Shown piece by piece: positions 1 to 10,471 of a stretch of 64,000 nt of DNA; within the stretch, counting starts at the first letter, position 1, and the number at the start of each line of letters is the position of its first letter. Origin of the DNA: Podocnemis expansa (Eukaryota; Chordata; Testudines; Podocnemididae); assembly GCA_007922195.1 (NCBI GenBank), contig ML682088.1:4473080-4537079 (forward strand), read 5' to 3'. Position numbers and translations under genes: made by a program. The notes beneath the pieces are model-generated. The model saw nothing but the letters and a program-made list of their open reading frames with translations, was not told the origin of the DNA and did no database searches.

Positions 1-170
1 TGAACGGTGTGTTGGGGCTGCTCCTGCTATTTTTAGGGGGACCCCTGGAACTCCCCATTTTAGTGCCTTCCTCTATTTTTAGGGGACCAGAAAGCTGCCT
101 GCCTAAAAATAGGGGGCCCCTGAACTGTGTTTTGGTGCCTTCCCCTTTACTTTAACCCATGCCTTTTCCC
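1..170. repeat. Locally repeated motif block at window edge
   Basis: The motif ctatttttaggggg followed by acccctg or a close variant occurs at about 29-50 and 73-90, and the inverted form cctaaaaataggggg occurs at 102-116. The phrase tgaac-gtgt-ttgg occurs at 1-14 and again at 122-136. This mixture of direct and inverted copies looks like part of a non-autonomous mobile element cut by the window edge. The family is not recognised. Confidence 0.35.
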
Positions 171-233
171 AGCCCGGCACAGCCCAGGTGGCTGGGCTTG
201 GCAGGGAGGGAACTTTAACTCCAGTTCTGGGGG

Positions 234-480
234 ATGCTCACAGTGCATTTTGGGTGTTTCCGTGGCACACCAGTGTGCCCTGGCACACTGGTTGGGAACC
301 ACTGCTCTACTCTGAAGGCTGATACGTCTCCCCCTCGTCCAGGCTCTCCAGAGAACCTCACCGGCCGTCAGGGGTGCCCCCTCCCTTCCCTGTGCAGCAC
401 CAATACTGTGAGCCAGTACCTGCAGGTCTGCAACCGAGTACTGGGTTGTGACCCCAACTTTGACAACCACTGATCTACTG
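234..480. repeat. hAT-like element ends (two fragments)
   Basis: Two segments end in sequences typical of hAT-type terminal inverted repeats. At about 267-306 the sequence reads ctggcacactggttggg followed by aaccactg; its reverse complement begins cagtggttcccaacc. At 443-473 a related end reads gacaaccactg. No matching left end or target duplication could be fixed, so these may be two solo ends or the decayed right parts of nested copies. The stop-free stretches here are not convincing genes. Confidence 0.4.
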
Positions 481-542
481 CCTTGCATTAAGTTGCTTTG
501 GGTACTTCAACTTAGATTTCTTTGTAAAATGTAGCAGCATAC

Positions 543-731
543 CTTGGATTTTACCATATTTTCCACTCTCTCCTGCATTGATTGCCCAGCCTTTGGCCTC
601 ACGAGGATATAAACAGCTTTTACATCAGGGCTGGAACGCAGTAGCTTCTCCATCAGGACTTTTCCCATGAAACCCGTGGCTCCTGTGATGAGTACAGTCT
701 TTCCATTGTAATAAGCTGCAATTGAAGACAT
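543..731 (-). CDS. FAR2: Fatty acyl-CoA reductase (FAR2-like), first coding exon
   Basis: This exon encodes 63 residues, starting [20 protein letters not shown] and ending with a lysine codon just before a GT splice donor at 542-541. FAR enzymes reduce long-chain acyl-CoA to fatty alcohols with NADPH at the peroxisome, feeding wax and ether-lipid synthesis. The Rossmann glycine motif TGATGFMG (TGxxGxxG) lies at residues 17-24, followed by the family-typical stretches KVLMEKLLR and [10 protein letters not shown]. The length and phase-0 donor fit the first coding exon of vertebrate FAR genes. By memory of the family the residues resemble FAR2 more than FAR1. The 5'UTR and acceptor lie immediately upstream at 732-777. 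The remaining exons must lie left of the window. A FAR2 paralogue or an isolated pseudo-exon cannot be excluded, but the reading frame and both splice sites are intact. Confidence 0.85.
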
Positions 732-777
732 GGTGCTCTCTCTCTGTCCTCCTTCCGACTTCCTGATGGAGGTACCT
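732..777 (-). other. FAR2 5'UTR part of exon and splice acceptor
   Basis: Read on the minus strand, a pyrimidine-rich tract ends in cag at 778-776, giving a good 3' splice site. The exon would start at 775 and carry 44 bases of 5'UTR before the ATG at 731. This implies at least one untranslated upstream exon at a higher coordinate, in this window or beyond it. It could not be located by eye. Confidence 0.6.
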
Positions 778-1427
778 GAAGGGAAGCAGTAACAGAACAA
801 GCAATTAGATGCTGGGAAGTTTGACTCAAAATACAGAACACACTTGAGGACCAACAGGGCCCACCAGATCATAATAGATGACATCCACAGTTGCCTTTCC
901 AGTCTGTTAGCTGAAGTAGCTCCCTGGTAGGCCATTCAACAGCAACTTTAAACTCTTTTTTTTTTTTTTTTGAATGGAGAGTTCAACATGGACCACACAA
1001 ACACCTGAATTTGCAAAGCCTGAAGTCCAGTGTAGCCTTGTGCTATCACTGTAGCATCTAGAGGCTGCAGCACAGAGTAAGTTTGGCACTGTCCATACAC
1101 ATATTAAGAGACAAGTGTTGTATGGAACAGTACAGTTAAAATTGATAAGACAGAAAAATAGCAGGAGGAGAAACAGACACAGATGCCAAGTGACTTAAAT
1201 CTATACACTAGGTCAGCTGCCAGACAGGGAACAGAATTCAGGCTTCCTAATGAACATCTCATCCATCAGATCACACTGTGGTGGACTGGGCCCCAGTGTA
1301 CAGAGTTCATCTGGGACAGCCACCCTGCCTGGGGCCAACATTTTTCTACCACTTGTGATTTGGAAGTGGATTCATCTGTAAAGTGAGTGGGCCTCAGCAC
1401 TCAGGCTTCAGCATGAGTACAAGTACC
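778..1427. other. Intronic or upstream DNA, nothing recognised
   Basis: Mixed-composition sequence upstream of the FAR2 coding exon. The only clear structure is a run of T at 956-971, which on the minus strand is an A tract. No exon or mobile element is supported. Confidence 0.4.
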
Positions 1428-1640
1428 TATACCAGTGGTTTGTGCTGCAGCAACACCCAAAGTGTGCCATGAGAATCTGGGACAGCTAGAGTTAGAGCTC
1501 CCTCCCTGCTCAGCCCAGCCACGTGGGCTGTGCAGGGCTGACAAAAAGCAGTGTCAGCTTTTGGGGTAGGCGAAGCAGGCAGCCACCTAGGGCCCCAAGC
1601 AATAAGGGGTCCTGTCCTCAATTTGGTGGACAGAAATGAA
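1428..1640. repeat. Repeat sharing a module with the 7.9-kb G-rich element
   Basis: The segment begins near ccagtggtttgtg, similar to a hAT-type end. At about 1,556-1,605 it carries cttttggggtaggcgaagca followed by ggcagccacctaggg. Almost the same module recurs at about 7,877-7,910. This marks it as a copy of a dispersed element; the family is unknown. The short open frame on the minus strand is not coding. Confidence 0.45.
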
Positions 1641-2580
1641 AATATAGAAAACTATAGAAATTGTTCCCATCTAGCAGAGCTAGTAGGGCTGGAAGCCTAA
1701 CCATTTTTCACTCTTGGCTCATCAAGGCAAACTATCATTAGGATCTATGCTTCATCTGAATTGCAGATTTCACCATTATCTGCCCATCACCTTCACACTG
1801 ACATGCTAAAAAAGCAGGAGCAAGCAACAGACAGCACAATGGTAGCAACTTTTCCCTTGGGCTCAGCTTTTAATTCCTCAGTGTGGCCATTTATTCTGCC
1901 ATTTATTAATTTTGTGAAATATTGCCTTTTCCTTTTCTTTTTTACCTGTTCTTTTGACTTTTCCTTTGACATTGTGACAATTTTTAGTTTGGCTTTGGTT
2001 AGATCAGTTTACCAGGTAGGTCCATAGAGGCTGCTACATATAAATACAGTGCTGCCCTCTTAGACAATCTTTATAGCTGTGTGTGATATCTGTGCTGTAT
2101 CTTTTTTTTTTTTTGTAAGTAATGTTTTAGCCTCTTCTGTACTTACTATTTAATATTTTTGAGGGAGCAACAGTCTTATAAACTTGAGTACTTCAGAGAA
2201 TTTCACTGAAATTTGGTGTTTTTCATTTATAGCTACACACTAGGAACCTTTTTTTTTTTTACTTATTTTTATTTATTATAATTATTTGTATTAAATGTCT
2301 AGTGCACATAAACCCAAGCCTATATGAAACATTTGTAAGATTTGACTGCCAAAATTTTAAATGTGGTATTTGTTATTTTTGAGCCATCATTAATGTTACC
2401 ACTTTGTATTTATTAATTAATGCTCATACTTTTAAAAAAATTTTAAAATGTTCATTTTAACTTTGTAGTTCAGCATTAGCTCATTTATGTTAAGTGAAAG
2501 ATGATCAACTTACACGCTTCATGATGGGAAGATCTTTAAAAATATCATACCTAAGAATAACTTATGAGTTCCAGAAGGAT
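1641..2580. other. AT-rich DNA, nothing recognised
   Basis: Strongly AT-rich with T runs at about 2,101-2,114 and 2,250-2,260. No exon, RNA gene or identifiable mobile element is visible. It lies upstream of the FAR2 coding exon on that gene's strand. Confidence 0.4.
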
Positions 2581-3400
2581 AGTCATGTTAGTTCAGCTCA
2601 GCAAAACATAAAAGGAGTCCTGGGGGGGTCATGTGGGTGGTTAGGGCTGCAGGGGGGGACTGGGGCCACAGAAAAGATAGCAGTGGGGGCTGATAGGGAG
2701 TTCTTTAGGGGGCCCCACAAAGTAGTTTGTGGCAGGGAAGCAGCTCCCCGCCTGTCAGCCAGCCTGCCAACAGACAAGGTAAGGTCTTTGAGGGGGGCTG
2801 CTGGGGGTTGTGTGGGGCAGAGGGTATGTGTGTAGCAGAGGTGGGTGGGAGTGGATGTGTAGCAGAGGGTGTGAAGCAGAGGTTGTGGGGTGGCTGTTTG
2901 GTTCAGGGGGGTGAGCTGGGGGCTGGAGGGATAGTTCGGGTCCCTGCAGTGATGGGAAGGTCCATCACAGGCACTAGGGGGCTGGGGGAGGACGGAACGG
3001 GACCCGCTGGGGTGGGAGGGAGCAGCAGTGGGATGAGGATTTGCCCTGGGTGGCAGGGAGCCGCTGTGAAGAAACGGGGAAGTGGCTGCTGCACCATGCT
3101 CCCCTGCCCTACCTTCCCACTGCCCATGTTCCCACCTGCCTGCCCCCCAAGACACTCCTGTTGTCCCTTCCCCTCTCCTCTCTTGGCACCCTTGTCCTCT
3201 TTGGCCACCCCTGCCCAGGAACAGTGCTACCATTTCTGGCGCCCCTTTGCAATGCTCACCAGGCTTACTGGGTTGCACCAGCCCTGTCCCTCCCCTGCTC
3301 TGCTCCCCACACTCACTCCTGCTACTGCAAATAACTCCTGACCTCTCCTGTCTTGCCATCCCTGTTCTGCTACCCCTACTACCCCACATAGCAGCATTTC
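2581..3400. repeat. G-rich then C-rich repeat block
   Basis: Positions 2,586-2,622 resemble the start of the dispersed foldback repeat (gttagttcagctcagcaaaa then ggagtcctg). The block then changes to a G-rich stretch whose 2,625-2,720 part (ggttagggctgcaggggggg, ggggccccacaaag) matches 8,600-8,680 of the nested element. From about 3,090 it turns C-rich. Long stop-free frames of up to 272 codons on the minus strand reflect composition and show no domain. Confidence 0.45.
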
Positions 3401-3401
3401 C

Positions 3402-3542
3402 GAACCACTGTGCCATGGTTCATAAATATTCATGTTATTTTGAGCTAATCTGAATATTCGTGAGTTTTTAATGGTTGTGTGCCTCAAAAAATTTGAAGGT
3501 ATCAAGGTGTGCCACAGCAGAGAAAAGGCTGGGAACCACCGA
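3402..3542. repeat. Short hAT-like element or paired ends
   Basis: The segment opens gaaccactgtgccatggttc and closes ggctgggaaccacc, whose reverse complement is the usual ggtggttcccagcc end. The interior is AT-rich with cataaatattcatg. No clean 8-bp target duplication is visible, so the borders are uncertain. Confidence 0.4.
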
Positions 3543-3545
3543 CCT

Positions 3546-4078
3546 ACACTCTACTTTTTAAATCCACAGCCCAAGTGATGTTTTTTCTATTGTACACATG
3601 CCCTAATTATGGACTTTGACTCCAAATTGAGTCCAAACCCCTACTCCATCCATACACAAATCAGGCTGACTTGGGTCAACAAGGCCTGGGACACAATTCT
3701 TTGTATCCTTCCAGGAGGTCAGTCAGAACTGGAGTCCTGCTGTGATTTCAGTCTAAACCTCATCATTTTGCAGTGTGGATGCAGTTCAGGCTGTTGGCTC
3801 AAATCAGACCTGGGGCCAATTGTAAATCCAGGTATACCATGCAATGTGAACACTGAAGCACTGGTTTGGAAACACAGAGTCCCAGGCTTAGATCCCAAAG
3901 ACCCAGGCTTTGCATGCTATGGAGACACACCCAAAAAGTAAAGTGATATACCCCAAAGATCCAGAATAAATCAATTCTTCCTAGCATCCAATCCTATGTG
4001 CTACCCATTAGATCACCGTGTCCTCTGTGTCTGGTTACATGACAAGTGGGCATTTCTGATCTGCTGCAAAAAGTATAA
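3546..4078. other. Nothing recognised
   Basis: Unique-looking sequence of average composition. A 110-codon open frame on the plus strand has no recognisable domain and is treated as chance. Confidence 0.35.
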
Positions 4079-4316
4079 AAACAACAAGCAGTTGTGTGGC
4101 ACTTTAAGACTAACAGATTTATTTTTTGCATGAGCTTTCGTGGGAAAAGATCCCACTTCCTCAGATGCTTCGAAGATGGGTGAACTTCGAAGCGTCTGAG
4201 GAAGTGGGATCTTCTCCCACGAAAGCTCATGCAAAAAATAAATCTGTTAGTCTTAAAGTACCACACGACTGCTTGCTGTTTTTTTACTGGACTAGACTAA
4301 CACGGCTATCCCTTTG
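4079..4316 (+). repeat. Dispersed foldback repeat, complete inverted copy
   Basis: Two arms of roughly 100 bases are reverse complements. The left arm runs from aacaacaagcagttgtgtgg to ctcagatgcttcgaag, and the right arm returns from cttcgaagcgtctgagg through ataaatctgttagtctta to ccacacgactgcttgctg. They meet at about 4,170-4,192. After the right arm comes a single-sided tail, ggactagactaacacgg, ending near ctatccctttgg. At least ten further copies or fragments occur in the window. The family name is not known to me. Confidence 0.75.
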
Positions 4317-4628
4317 GAAACTGCAAAAAGTACGTAACCCAGTGACTTTTTGGCCTTGTCTCCAGTGTAGACCTGCTCAATCGATCCCAGAAGTGCTCTC
4401 TCTTCAATACAGTAACTCCACCCTTCCAAAAAGAGTAACACTGCTTGATAGGGAAAGCATTTCCCATCAGTGCATTCGAGTAAAGACACCACAATAAGTG
4501 GGAGTAAGTCAGTCAACAGGAGACATGCATCCTACTGCAAGCAGACTGCATATCTCCTATCAACTTAGTGTGGCAGCATAGACTAGGCTTCAGTCAATTA
4601 CTCTGTGTTTCTGCAAGTTCCAAAGGAG
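4317..4628. other. Spacer between two foldback repeats, nothing recognised
   Basis: No gene or element could be identified. The short open frames on both strands are not supported. Confidence 0.35.
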
Positions 4629-4775
4629 TACCAGTGTTAGTCTAGTTCAGCAAAACAAATAAGTAGTCCTGTGGCACTTTTAAAGACTAACAAATGTATA
4701 TATCCCATGAAAGCTCAGGCAATAAATAAATCTGTTAGTCTTTAAAAGTGACACAGGACTCCTCATTTGTCCCGC
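4629..4775 (-). repeat. Dispersed foldback repeat, inverted copy
   Basis: Here the tail is on the left (agtgttagtctagttcagca), followed by tcctgtggcacttttaaaga, a shortened centre near atcccatgaaagctc, and the inverse arm ataaatctgttagtctttaa to gtgacacaggactcc. The right side lacks the tail. It is the mirror arrangement of the 4,079 copy. Confidence 0.65.
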
Positions 4776-5740
4776 ATTTCTAGTAACCATTCTTCCTCTT
4801 CCCTCAGTCTTCACTTTTAGGAAATTTTTTAGTGCTCAAAGTGAACTCAGAACACTAATTTAAGCTATCCCCTCTGCAAAATATATACTATGTAATCTTT
4901 CTTAAATCTACCAGCCAACCTCCTCTATCCAGACCTAGAGTGATCACTGATAAGTCTAGCCTCCAACACACATGTAAGGTTCCACACACACCACCAATCC
5001 CCTGCTTTTCACCTGGGGTTTATCTTGAGCAAAGATTTCTTACTTATTTGGTCTGTTGCTGGTAATCCATCTATATGTTTCACTGGGTTTATACATGGCC
5101 AAATCTGTGACTTTTTTGTGATACAAGCAGCTATTTAATAGGTATTACCTGAGGCCATCCATTATACTTATTTAATTGTGACTGAGGCTGCACCTGTCAG
5201 TAGGCTAGCACATTAGCTTACTGAGCCAGACTCCCCTCAATTATTAATTTGCAAAATAACCTTCTTTGAAAGCAAAGTTTCTATTTGATCCATTTTCTAA
5301 ACTGGATGGTACCTGGTTCTTGGTTTCGGATCTCTTCTAAAGCTGGGATTTTCCTTTCTTTTATATCATATAATGCAGAGTCTACAAAGTTGGGGATAAA
5401 ATTTCAAGTGAATTTGATTCACTAACATGCATCTGGAGCTCTGGTCTGTTAAAGGCATGGACATTTTTTCTCTATAGCGAATTTAGTGCCGATGAAAATG
5501 ACAGAACGGAAGCAATGAAGACTTAAAAATCTGTATATATCCAGTAAACACAACACAGGTAATGACAGTACAAAATTTCCCAACATCAATCACTGTGCCA
5601 CAACACTTCTGTCGAATGCCCACCACCTGTAAATGCCAGAAGTTCCATCCCCTATGACTGTACAGTCCTTGATGATGAGCTGTCTCCCAGGAGTGACACC
5701 TGTTGTGCAAGGCTTGCATTTATACCCTCCAAAATGACAG
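4776..5740. other. AT-rich DNA, nothing recognised
   Basis: No exon or mobile element could be supported. A 78-codon frame on the minus strand at about 5,483-5,719 has no family features. Confidence 0.35.
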
Positions 5741-6475
5741 CCTGGGCTATCAGTTGTATTCATGGAGTTGAAGAGCAGAAGGTACCATTAGATTGTCTGC
5801 TCTGACCTCTTGTATGACACAGGTCACAGAATGTCCAGAAAATAATTCCTAGACCATATCTTTCAGAAAAGAGTCAATTTTGATTTAGGAACTGTCCATG
5901 ATAATGAATCCAGCTCAACCCTTGATAAACAGAATGCTGCACAGAATCAAATACTTGGATCCACATCCACAAGAATGGAGTGCAGATATACACGGCTATA
6001 ATGAGGATATCCGTGGATTTGCAGGGCTCTATTAATAAATTGTTCCAAGGCTAATTGCTCTCACAGGTTTTCTTCTTTCTAGTTGCAACATGACAACTTT
6101 CAACCATTTGATCATGCTGTATTTTCTGTTAGATTGAGGAGCTCAACACTAAATATTTATTCCCCATCTATATACCAACAGCATCTAATAAAGTCAGCCT
6201 TTAACCTTCTCTTTGTTAAGCTAAGTAGACAGAATTTCTTGAGTCCAGTACTGAAAAGCATGCTGTCGAATACGTTAATCATTCCCATGGCTCTTCTCTG
6301 AGCTTTCTTCAAGCTATTAACATCCTTCTTGAATTGTGGGCACCAAAGCTGGACACAGTAGTTCAACAACTGCATCAGTGCAAAATAACCTTTCTATTCC
6401 AACTTGATATTTCTCTGTCTGTACATCCTAGGATCACATTCACTTTTTTGGCCACAGCATCACACTACCAATAGC
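5741..6475 (-). mobile_element. CR1-type LINE fragment, minus strand, 5'-truncated
   Basis: Read on the minus strand, this carries the 3' part of a CR1-type LINE. The decayed C-terminal reverse-transcriptase-side peptide includes FKKDVNSLKKAQRRAMGMIN and LSLTKRRLKADFI (about 6,170-6,345), a hallmark of CR1 C-termini. The 3' untranslated portion extends leftwards to about 5,745, where gagcagaaggtaccattaga and tctgacctcttgtatgacac match the usual CR1 end region. Positions of about 5,955-6,035 look like an inserted foreign piece. Frames are broken, so the copy is inactive. CR1 elements transpose by target-primed reverse transcription and are usually 5'-truncated, as here. Confidence 0.8.
5955..6035. 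repeat. Small insertion inside the CR1 copy
   Basis: The stretch contains tggatccacatccac and, inverted or echoed, gaggatatccgtggatttgc. It interrupts the CR1 3' region between a part ending near 5,955 and one resuming near 6,040. It resembles a palindromic short DNA repeat built on ggatatccg-type words. The family is not recognised. Confidence 0.35.
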
Positions 6476-7424
6476 TGAAAAGTCCTATTGCTCATATTTG
6501 ATGCATTAAAATGGATGTTCAAAATTAGAAGAGGCAGGTAAAATTTCCAAGACTGCCTACTTCTCACTGTCAAAGAGTGACAGGCTCCTCTGTGCCTAAG
6601 TTAATTCTGAAAGTTTTACTTAAATCATGAATTTGACAAGTCAAAAAATTTATACATATTAAAACATACTGGAGAGGCCGGGTAGAATTTCAGTCTTAAG
6701 ATACAGGTAAGTTTTTCCACTTAAAGTGGAGATTCAGATTTTTTTTTTAACAATACTTTTTGTATCTTCCCAAAATGTACAGCACAATATGTTAGTAAAT
6801 ATTGAATTTTCTGAGTCTTCCAGATTGCTTAGTATAATTAAAAAATGGGATAATTAAAAAAATCAGTTTCTGATCTGTGAAACTCTTTTGCTAGCAGTTG
6901 GTTGGTTCAACATCTTGCAATATTTCCACACAGTTAAGATCCATTACCAACTACCTTCAAATGCACATTAGGCTGAATTTAAGTAAAGCAATCAATTATT
7001 GTCAGCACAGCAGAAAACACAGGGGAAAAAGGAGACTCGAATTAGCTGCCATGTGCTATAACTTACAAAAAAGCACCTCATGTCCTCAATAAAAACGCCA
7101 ACTACTTCTCCAATGCATGATGCTAATTATGACTATCACCATTCAGTTCTTCCCCAGAATTTAAGGTTTTTGAATCCAAGTACCAAGATATATTTTAGTA
7201 GAATTATCTGTTTTCTTTCTACTGAAGATTAGTTATTGGCTGTGTATGTTTCATGCCACAGAAGTACTTTACCAAATTACAGACTTGTCTGAATTACAAT
7301 TAATAAACTAATTACAGGCTTGATTCCGTAATGGTGGAGGGGCCTCTCAGAGCTGATACTGATGTGCATATATAACGTCAAGAACATTTGATCATTGGTA
7401 GCTACAGAACAAAGCTACCATATA
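6476..7424. other. AT-rich DNA, nothing recognised
   Basis: Low-GC sequence with short A and T runs. No coding exon, RNA gene or identifiable repeat is visible. Confidence 0.35.
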
Positions 7425-9090
7425 TACTCATGTATAAGCTGGAATTTTGGTTCCTGAAAATTGTCTTTAAAACAGGCAATTGGCTTACACATGGGTCATA
7501 CAGCAGCTCCAGCCGGGAGTTTTAAGTCTCCAGTTTGGAGCGTGCACTGAGCATGCTCTGGGCTGGAGCCCCAGCATGTGGTCGGAGCAGCCACGTCGGG
7601 GAGTCAGCCCCGGCCAGGGTTAGAGTAAGGAGGTGGACCCCAGCATCTGGAGCAACCAGGTAAGGGGGCCCTGGTGGGGGGGTCAGGCTGGGGAAGTTGT
7701 GGCAGGGCCTGGGGGTTTGGGAGGGGGTCGGGGACAGCAGGAAAAGCAGTGGCCTGGCCCAGAGGGTGAGGGAGTGGGTCAGGGAGGGTGGGAAAAGTGG
7801 CAGCAGGAACCGGGGAGTTGGGAGGAGGTTGGGGATGGCAGGAGAAGCAGTGGCAGGGGTTGGGGCAGAGGAGGCTTTTGGGGTAAGCAAAGCAGGTGGC
7901 GGCCTAGGATCCCTAGCAGTAAAGGGCCCCATAGTGGTCGCCTGTTTCACCTAACCTAGTACTCGTGGGGTGGTGGTGAAGTGGGGGGCCACAGACCGCC
8001 AGGGCCAGAGGCTGCACTGCCTGCCTGCCCACTCAGCCTATCTGCAGTGGGGGCAAAGCAACACTACCTGCCTACCCCAAGCCGGCGGCACCTCCCCACG
8101 GGGAGCGACGAGAACGGCTTGTGCGGAGCTGCAGCTTGCAGGAATGGGGACCTAGAGCAACCCACTCCAAAGATTTCAGGCTGCTTCGCCCCCAGCCACC
8201 CCAGGCCTGAACAGAGGCCGCCTCACTCCCAGGCCCTGGATTGGGTCTGTTCAGCCCTGGGGCGAAGCAGTCTGATATCTTCAGAGCGGACCGCTCCAGG
8301 GCCCTGTCCCCGCAAGCCGCAGCTCCACACTGGCAGCTCCCCTCCCTCCTCCTGGGGAGGTGCAGCCGGCTGGGGGTAGGTGGGAATCACTGCTCCATCC
8401 CTGCTGCAGAGAGGCCAGTGCAGCCTCTTGCCCTGGTGGTCCATGGCCCCCCGCTTCCCCCAGCTCCCCCGTGAGTGCTAGCTTCTCCAGCGCTTTCCCT
8501 CAGATGGGGGGAGAGGGAAAACCAGGGCCATGGGGGGTGGGTTATGGGGGGCAGGGGACAGAGCCATGGAGGGAGCAGCTGCAGGGAGTCGGGACTGTGG
8601 GGGGGGCAGTTAGGGCTGCAGGGGTGACCAGTGCCGCGGTGAGGGTGGCAGTGGGGCCTATATGGGGCCCCATAAAGGGCCTTGGCCTAGGGCTCCCAAC
8701 TGCCTAAGGCTGCCTCTGGTTGCCGGGGGATCCAGGATGGCAGTAAAAGCAGCAGCGTGGTCAGGGCATAAGGGGTGTCAGAAATGGCAGGGGATGTAGC
8801 AGCGTTTTTTGGGAGTTGGGGGGTGTTGGGGATGACGGGAAAAGTGGCAGCAGGGGTTGAGGGTGTTTCAAGGATGGCAGGGGAAGCAGCAGCAAGGCCT
8901 GGGGGTTAGGGAGGGTGTCAGGGACTCCAAGAAAAGCCAGCAGTGCAGGGTGGGGGAGCTAGAGCCTGAGGCCACAGGTGTACCTCAGCTTATATGCAGG
9001 TCATGCATATTTGTCTATTTTTGGGACTCTGAACTGGGGTGGGGGGCAGCTTATGCATGGATCGACTTATGCATGAGTATAAGTTGCCTA
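7425..9090. mobile_element. Nested non-autonomous G-rich DNA element
   Basis: The left border reads tatactcatgtataagctgg. The right border near 9,058-9,087 reads cgacttatgcatgagtataa, an imperfect inverse of it, so the pair act as terminal inverted repeats. The interior is very G-rich with loosely repeated units such as ggggatggcaggagaagcag at about 7,720-7,870 and again at 8,735-8,960. A second element, about 7,877-8,720, appears inserted between these two blocks. No transposase is encoded. Long stop-free frames here are products of composition. Confidence 0.55.
7877..8720. mobile_element. Inner element nested in the G-rich repeat
   Basis: The left end, cttttggggtaagcaaagca followed by ggtggcggcctagg, recurs at 1,556-1,605. 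The right part, gcagttagggctgcagg to ggggccccataaagggcc, recurs at 2,635-2,720. Having both ends elsewhere in the window supports an independent mobile unit. The interior holds GC-rich sequence without a recognisable gene. Confidence 0.4.
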
Positions 9091-10108
9091 GACAGTTCCT
9101 TTCCCTGCAATCTCACTGTGTTCAATTTGGGTTAATTACTGTCGTGATTTGCAACATGGGATTACTAGACCTCTACATCAGAGAGCTCACATATAAAACA
9201 TATGGACATTTCACTACCAAAGATACATACTGTGAGTGCTTTGCTCTCCAAAGTGGACCACACAACGCTAAGCAGACAATGGCAATCGGGTACCCTAGTG
9301 CTCCACTGCAGGACTGAAAATTTCCACCTGGTACCACTGAAATGTTCAGAAATTGAGATGGACCCACCCCCCACTCCCCCCCCCCAATCTTATTTCCTCC
9401 AGCTCTGATCTGAAGTCTCTAATTTCTATTCTGCATAAGAAATAATACAAACAGTTTGAGATCAGACATCAGAGTTGAGATCACCTGACAATATCAAGAT
9501 GCTGCTCTAGCACAGCCTCTGAAATGGAAGAAACTAAGGAACAAACAGAACAGGACATTCTCTTTATGACCTCACGCTCACCTCTTCTGACATGTTCTTT
9601 TTCTTCCTTCCTCAACTAGTGTAGGCCTTGACAACATGATGTTTTTTTACGCTGTGGATCCCTGTTACTTATTGTCAGCAAGATAGGTATATGCGCAGAG
9701 GTTACAAAGTTATTGAGTTGGCAAAACAACAAACCATGTCCCTGATCCTACAAGCTGGTGCCTAGAGGCAGATTCCTGAAGCTCTGTAGTCCTGTTGACT
9801 TTTAATAGGCTCTGAGCTAGCATAAGAATCCACAAATTGACAGTTTGCAGCATTTGGGCCTAGAATGTCCAAGATAAGCTACAGAGGGGAAAAATCATTG
9901 TTGAGGTATTTTCCTTCCATTTGAGACAGTGAATACTGACAACTTCCGAGTGACAGAATGGCTTTGTTTTAACTGATTTATTTTAAGGGTAGGTCAGTTT
10001 TACAATGCGAATGTATTATCTTTTCCTGGATTACACTGATTTTGTCTGACTTCGTAAAAAAAGAAAGCGTAAAAGTTATGGATGCTATGAATAACCATGA
10101 TTTCTTTA
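9091..10108. other. Nothing recognised
   Basis: Average-to-AT-rich sequence with a C run at about 9,377-9,386. Paired short open frames near 9,040-9,408 on both strands are not supported as genes. Confidence 0.35.
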
Positions 10109-10200
10109 AAAAAAAAGTTTGTGGTACTTTTTAAGATTAACACATTTATTTTTCACATGAGCTTCCATGGGCAAAGTCCCACTTCATCAGATAAGTTCAC
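10109..10200 (+). repeat. Dispersed foldback repeat, single-arm copy
   Basis: Positions carry gtttgtggtactttttaaga, ttaacacatttattt, catgagcttccatgggcaaa and cccacttcatcagat, matching the left arm of the 4,079 copy. No inverse arm or tail is present. Confidence 0.6.
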
Positions 10201-10278
10201 AGCATAGGCTAAAGAATGCTTACTGTATTTTTGGACCTATACTGTATGGCTTTGTCATGAGTTCAGTTTAAAATGACA

Positions 10279-10471
10279 CTGTAGAAGAGTGGTTCTCAAC
10301 TTTTTGTAGGTTGAGACATACTTGTGGCATATCATGATCCTACAAGATACCAGCCCCTCTATCGTCCCGCCCAAATCCATCCATCTTCCCAACTCTCCGC
10401 GACTCACTTACCACTGTGTGGCAACACAATAATATGTCCTGACACAGTGGTTGAGAACAACTGCTATAGAA
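10279..10471. mobile_element. Short hAT-like non-autonomous element
   Basis: The element spans 10,287-10,463. The left end gagtggttctcaac and the inverse right end (gttgagaacaactgc) form imperfect terminal inverted repeats. The flanking eight bases are ctgtagaa at 10,279-10,286 and ctatagaa at 10,464-10,471, a target duplication differing at one base. Eight-base duplications are the hAT family rule. The 177-bp interior is non-coding, so mobility would have needed a transposase from elsewhere. Confidence 0.75.

Noticed and set aside
2598..3416. A 272-codon open frame on the minus strand, the longest in the window
   Set aside because: It lies in G-rich/C-rich repeat DNA, overlaps several other open frames on both strands, and its protein is low-complexity without a domain.
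7522..8707. Several 100-140-codon frames on both strands
   Set aside because: They fall inside the nested G-rich repeat; stop codons are rare there because of base composition.
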